64,000 bases of DNA from an uncultured Tropicimonas sp. (lineage in GTDB: Bacteria; Pseudomonadota; Alphaproteobacteria; Rhodobacterales; Rhodobacteraceae), in contig CANMIP010000004.1 of NCBI GenBank assembly GCA_947497945.1, positions 62,001 through 126,000 of the forward strand. The letters run 5' to 3'. Positions 61,637-64,000 of this stretch are shown here, piece by piece. Position numbers and translations under genes: made by a program. Every line of letters starts with the position of its first letter. The first letter of the stretch is position 1. The notes below the pieces were generated by a model. The model ran no database searches. It was not told the origin of the DNA and saw nothing but the letters and a program-made list of their open reading frames with translations.

Positions 61637-62539
61637 ATGCCTCGAAACCTCGATTTGACTGCCCTTCGCTCCTTCGTCGCCGTCGCCGATAGCGGCGGCG
61701 TGACCAAGGCTGCGGGCTATTTGAACCTCACGCAATCTGCAGTTTCCATGCAAATCAAGAGGTTGGAGGAATCGCTCGATGTCGAGCTTCTGAATCGTGC
61801 CGGGCGCGGCGTTTCACTGACCTCGAATGGCGAACAGCTTGTTTCCTACGCCCGCCGCATGCTGCGACTAAATGACGAGGCCATTGACCGGCTCACCGCG
61901 CATGATTTTGGCGGCGAGATCATGCTCGGCGTGCCCCATGACATCGTCTACCCGCATATCCCCGAGGTGCTGCGCCGCTTCAACGCCGCCTTCCCGCGCG
62001 TGCGGGTCAACCTCGTCTCCTCCTATTCGCGGGCGCTGCTCGACCAGTTCGCGCGCGGACAGTTCGCCATGATCCTGACAACCGAGCTTGGCCACCCCGA
62101 TGCGGCTGAGGTCCTGATGGAAAAGCAGCTGGTCTGGGTCGGCGCCGAGGGCGGAAGCTGCTGGCGTCAGCGTCCGCTGAGATTCGGATCGGGGCGGCAA
62201 TGCCTGTTCCGCTCTGCCGGCATTCGTGGCCTGGAGCGCTGCGGCATCTCCTGGGAACTGGCCGTGGAATCCGAATCGGACCGCACCATCGAGGCCACGG
62301 TCCGCGCCGATCTCGCCGTCGCGCTGATGCTGGAAGGGACCGAACCGCCCTTCCTCGAAAAGATCGACCATAACGGCAACTTGCCGGACCTTCCGAGCTA
62401 CTCGATCAATCTCTATGTCTCGGATCTTGCGCGCGGCCGCGCGGAAGAGGCGTTGGTGGACCTCGTCCGCCAGGCCTTTCAGAGCGACCGGCTCACGGCA
62501 TCGTCACCACGACCTTCCCAGTCGAGCGACGCTGCCTGA
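61637..62539 (+). CDS. LysR family transcriptional regulator
   Basis: 300 residues. HTH LRSFVAVADSGGVTKAAGYL, NLTQSAVSMQIKRLEESL, then a substrate domain GGEIMLGVPHDIVYPHIPEV. The divergent DUF1127 gene is the likely target; this pairing is common in Rhodobacterales. The last 47 bp overlap the 3' end of the convergent quinone oxidoreductase gene. Confidence 0.9.
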   Translation: MPRNLDLTALRSFVAVADSGGVTKAAGYLNLTQSAVSMQIKRLEESLDVELLNRAGRGVSLTSNGEQLVSYARRMLRLNDEAIDRLTAHDFGGEIMLGVPHDIVYPHIPEVLRRFNAAFPRVRVNLVSSYSRALLDQFARGQFAMILTTELGHPDAAEVLMEKQLVWVGAEGGSCWRQRPLRFGSGRQCLFRSAGIRGLERCGISWELAVESESDRTIEATVRADLAVALMLEGTEPPFLEKIDHNGNLPDLPSYSINLYVSDLARGRAEEALVDLVRQAFQSDRLTASSPRPSQSSDAA

Positions 62540-63455
62540 GCAGCTCCAGCGCCTCGAGCGCCTGCGTCAAAGGCAGCGCGTGGCTGACATGGGGTCGCAG
62601 CCGACCGGCCTCGTACCAGCCGAAGAGCTGTTCCAGGGACCCGGTCAGAACCTCGGGCGCGAAGGCCAGGTAGCCGCCCCAGTAGAGACCGATCACCGAG
62701 AGGTTCTTGACCAACAGGTGATTGGCCGGGATCTGTGGCACCTCGCCGCCGGCAAAGCCGATCGCCAGGATCCGCCCATCCGGGTTGGTCGCGCGAAAGC
62801 ATTGGCGAAACAGCTCCCCGCCAACCGCTTCATAGACCACATCCGCCCCGCCCAGCGCCTTCAGCTGTCCGCGGATAGCCGCGCTCTCGGCGTCGATCAG
62901 ATGCGTTGCCCCGGCCTGCCGCGCGATGTCCAACTTCTCTGCCCCGCGCGCGATGGCAATAACCTCCGCCCCCATCAGCGCGCCGATCTCGACCGCTGTC
63001 AGACCGACCCCGCCCGCCGCGCCGGTCACGACCAGCCGCTCGCCCGGTTGCAGCCGCGCCTTGTGGTCCAGCGCGACATGGGAGGTCCCATAGGCCACCT
63101 GGAATGCCGCCGCATGAATGGCCGACATCGCATCGGGCAGCTTCACGCAACGCTCGGCCGGCACCACCGCCAGCTCGGCCAACCCGCCCTGGCCATTGAA
63201 GACCGCGACCCGGTCGCCGACAGCAAGCCGCTCGACGCCGGCTCCAAGCGTCTCGACCCGCCCGGCCATCTCCATCCCGAGGGTGACCGGCGGCTCCGGC
63301 CGCTCCTGGTATTTCCCACGCGACATCAGCAGGTCGGCGAAATTGAGCCCACAGGCCTCGACAGCAATCCGGACCTCGCCTGGAGCCGGCTCCGGAACCG
63401 CAATATCGACCAGCGCCGGTGGGCTGTCGAAATCTGAAATCTGCAGGGCGCGCAT
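62493..63455 (-). CDS. NADPH:quinone oxidoreductase (zeta-crystallin-like)
   Basis: 320 residues, MDR superfamily without zinc. GLNFADLLMSRGKYQERPEP, Rossmann VVTGAAGGVGLTAVEIGALM (about 142-162), and a C-terminal EALELLRQRRSTGKVVVTM. Reduces quinones with NADPH. MRALQISDFDSPPALVD is the start; GAGGAGATCCC lies upstream. Convergent with the LysR gene. Confidence 0.9.
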   Translation of the reverse strand: MRALQISDFDSPPALVDIAVPEPAPGEVRIAVEACGLNFADLLMSRGKYQERPEPPVTLGMEMAGRVETLGAGVERLAVGDRVAVFNGQGGLAELAVVPAERCVKLPDAMSAIHAAAFQVAYGTSHVALDHKARLQPGERLVVTGAAGGVGLTAVEIGALMGAEVIAIARGAEKLDIARQAGATHLIDAESAAIRGQLKALGGADVVYEAVGGELFRQCFRATNPDGRILAIGFAGGEVPQIPANHLLVKNLSVIGLYWGGYLAFAPEVLTGSLEQLFGWYEAGRLRPHVSHALPLTQALEALELLRQRRSTGKVVVTMP

Positions 63456-63829
63456 GGGATCTCCTCGGCAGGCTGGATGTCGGCGCATCCTAGGCAGAAA
63501 CGAATCAAGCTTGAAACCGTTTCCTTGCGTGCCCGAAGGGCCCCGCAGCGCGCCGGGATCGCTCCTCCGCCCCTGCGCATTCCGAAAAGCCGCCAGACCG
63601 CTCTTTGCATTTTGCATTGCAGTTTGCACTTCTCCTCAAACGCGAGTCAGACGAGAAGTTTTTTTGGACCGAAATCGGCGCAAATACCTGCAATGGATCG
63701 TTTTCTTTTGTGATGACAAAAAGATAGGTTGTTTCACGAACTGTTCGTCTCAACTGTGTAAGTTGGCAGTTGCCAGAGATGACGTGATGGTCGGCAACTT
63801 GGGATTGTAGCGATTGCGGAGGAGGTCAG
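63456..63829. promoter_or_regulatory. Divergent region before the XRE regulator
   Basis: 374 bp without a gene, AT-rich from 63600 to 63750. TTTGCA occurs three times in 63604-63629, and a perfect 13-bp palindrome ACGAACTGTTCGT lies at 63736-63748, about 80 bp before the XRE gene. AGGAGG precedes the XRE start codon. Confidence 0.45.
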
Positions 63830-64000
63830 ATGACCCACCCTGTTGATGTTCATGTTGGAAAGCGCGTCCGCCACCGGCGCTGGATGATTGGGGTGACCCA
63901 GCAGCAGCTCGCCGAAAGGGTCGGGATCAAGTTCCAGCAGATCCAGAAATACGAAACCGGTGTGAACCGGATCAGCGCTTCGCGGCTGTGGGACATCGCG
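63830..64000 (+). CDS. XRE family regulator (C-terminus beyond window)
   Basis: 57 residues visible: MTHPVDVHVGKRVRHRRWMI then VTQQQLAERVGIKFQQIQKY, a Cro/C1-type helix-turn-helix (about 9-57). Resembles a conserved Rhodobacterales HTH protein of ~130 residues. The ATG follows GGAGGAGGT at good spacing. Only the DNA-binding part is in the window. Confidence 0.88.
   Translation, partial: MTHPVDVHVGKRVRHRRWMIGVTQQQLAERVGIKFQQIQKYETGVNRISASRLWDIA

Noticed and set aside
63736-63748. LexA (SOS) box
   Set aside because: The GAAC and GTTC arms are separated by one base; alphaproteobacterial LexA needs seven.

Overview
This is a GC-rich window (roughly 65% G+C by eye) with densely packed genes on both strands. 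It looks like chromosomal sequence from an alphaproteobacterium of the order Rhodobacterales (Paracoccaceae/Roseobacter-like). The indications are a separate F0 ATP synthase operon in the order atpI-atpB-atpE-atpF'-atpF, a SAM-II riboswitch in front of metZ, a DUF1127 protein divergent from a LysR regulator, the ftsY/EamA/ispZ neighbourhood, and small DUF families common in that order. I see no rRNA, tRNA, CRISPR array, insertion sequence, integrase or prophage gene. Most of the window is core or shell genome, so the most unusual signals are regulatory DNA and a few orphan genes.

Left part (1-31 kb): a glycolate oxidase operon glcD-glcE-glcF (glcF runs off the left edge) lies behind a perfect GntR/FCD-type palindrome. 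Next come two small membrane or secreted proteins, a NudI-like Nudix hydrolase, and a four-gene operon MoxR-DUF58-BatA/DUF4159-membrane protein divergent from a DUF1285 gene. A sulfotransferase is divergent from a core-2/I-branching glycosyltransferase (a probable sulfated surface glycan). A HIT protein, an ATP-grasp protein, an orphan ABC ATPase and a coniferyl-aldehyde-dehydrogenase-type ALDH follow. Then comes a housekeeping run: HAD phosphatase, MaoC hydratase, ribF, YcgN, threonine aldolase, methyltransferase, alpha/beta hydrolase, DsbA-like isomerase, GT-C glycosyltransferase and prs.

Middle part (31-46 kb): an H-type lectin protein; an LldD-type FMN oxidase divergent from a stand-alone receiver protein; an esterase; a secreted protein; a DmpA-family peptidase; an SDR, an aldo-keto reductase and an aldehyde dehydrogenase; and metZ. 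metZ is led by a recognisable promoter, a SAM-II aptamer and an intrinsic terminator. Between metZ and the divergent alpha/beta hydrolase sits an array of six 11-bp-phased direct repeats, the strongest unexplained regulatory signal here. The ispZ-EamA-(orphan)-ftsY block and a lysoplasmalogenase follow.

Right part (46-64 kb): envelope proteins (an outer-membrane beta-barrel and an OmpA lipoprotein), an Ada-like AraC/MGMT fusion and a GntR/FCD regulator with its own palindrome. Then come the F0 operon (atpB probably starts at TTG), two proteins of unknown function, an EamA exporter, an azoreductase, two LysR regulators, a DfsB/ClbS-like protein, a secreted trypsin-like protease behind an ArsR regulator, a BI-1/YccA membrane protein, DUF1127, a quinone oxidoreductase and the start of an XRE regulator cut by the right edge.

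Gene functions are called from motifs and family resemblance recalled from memory. No database search was run.
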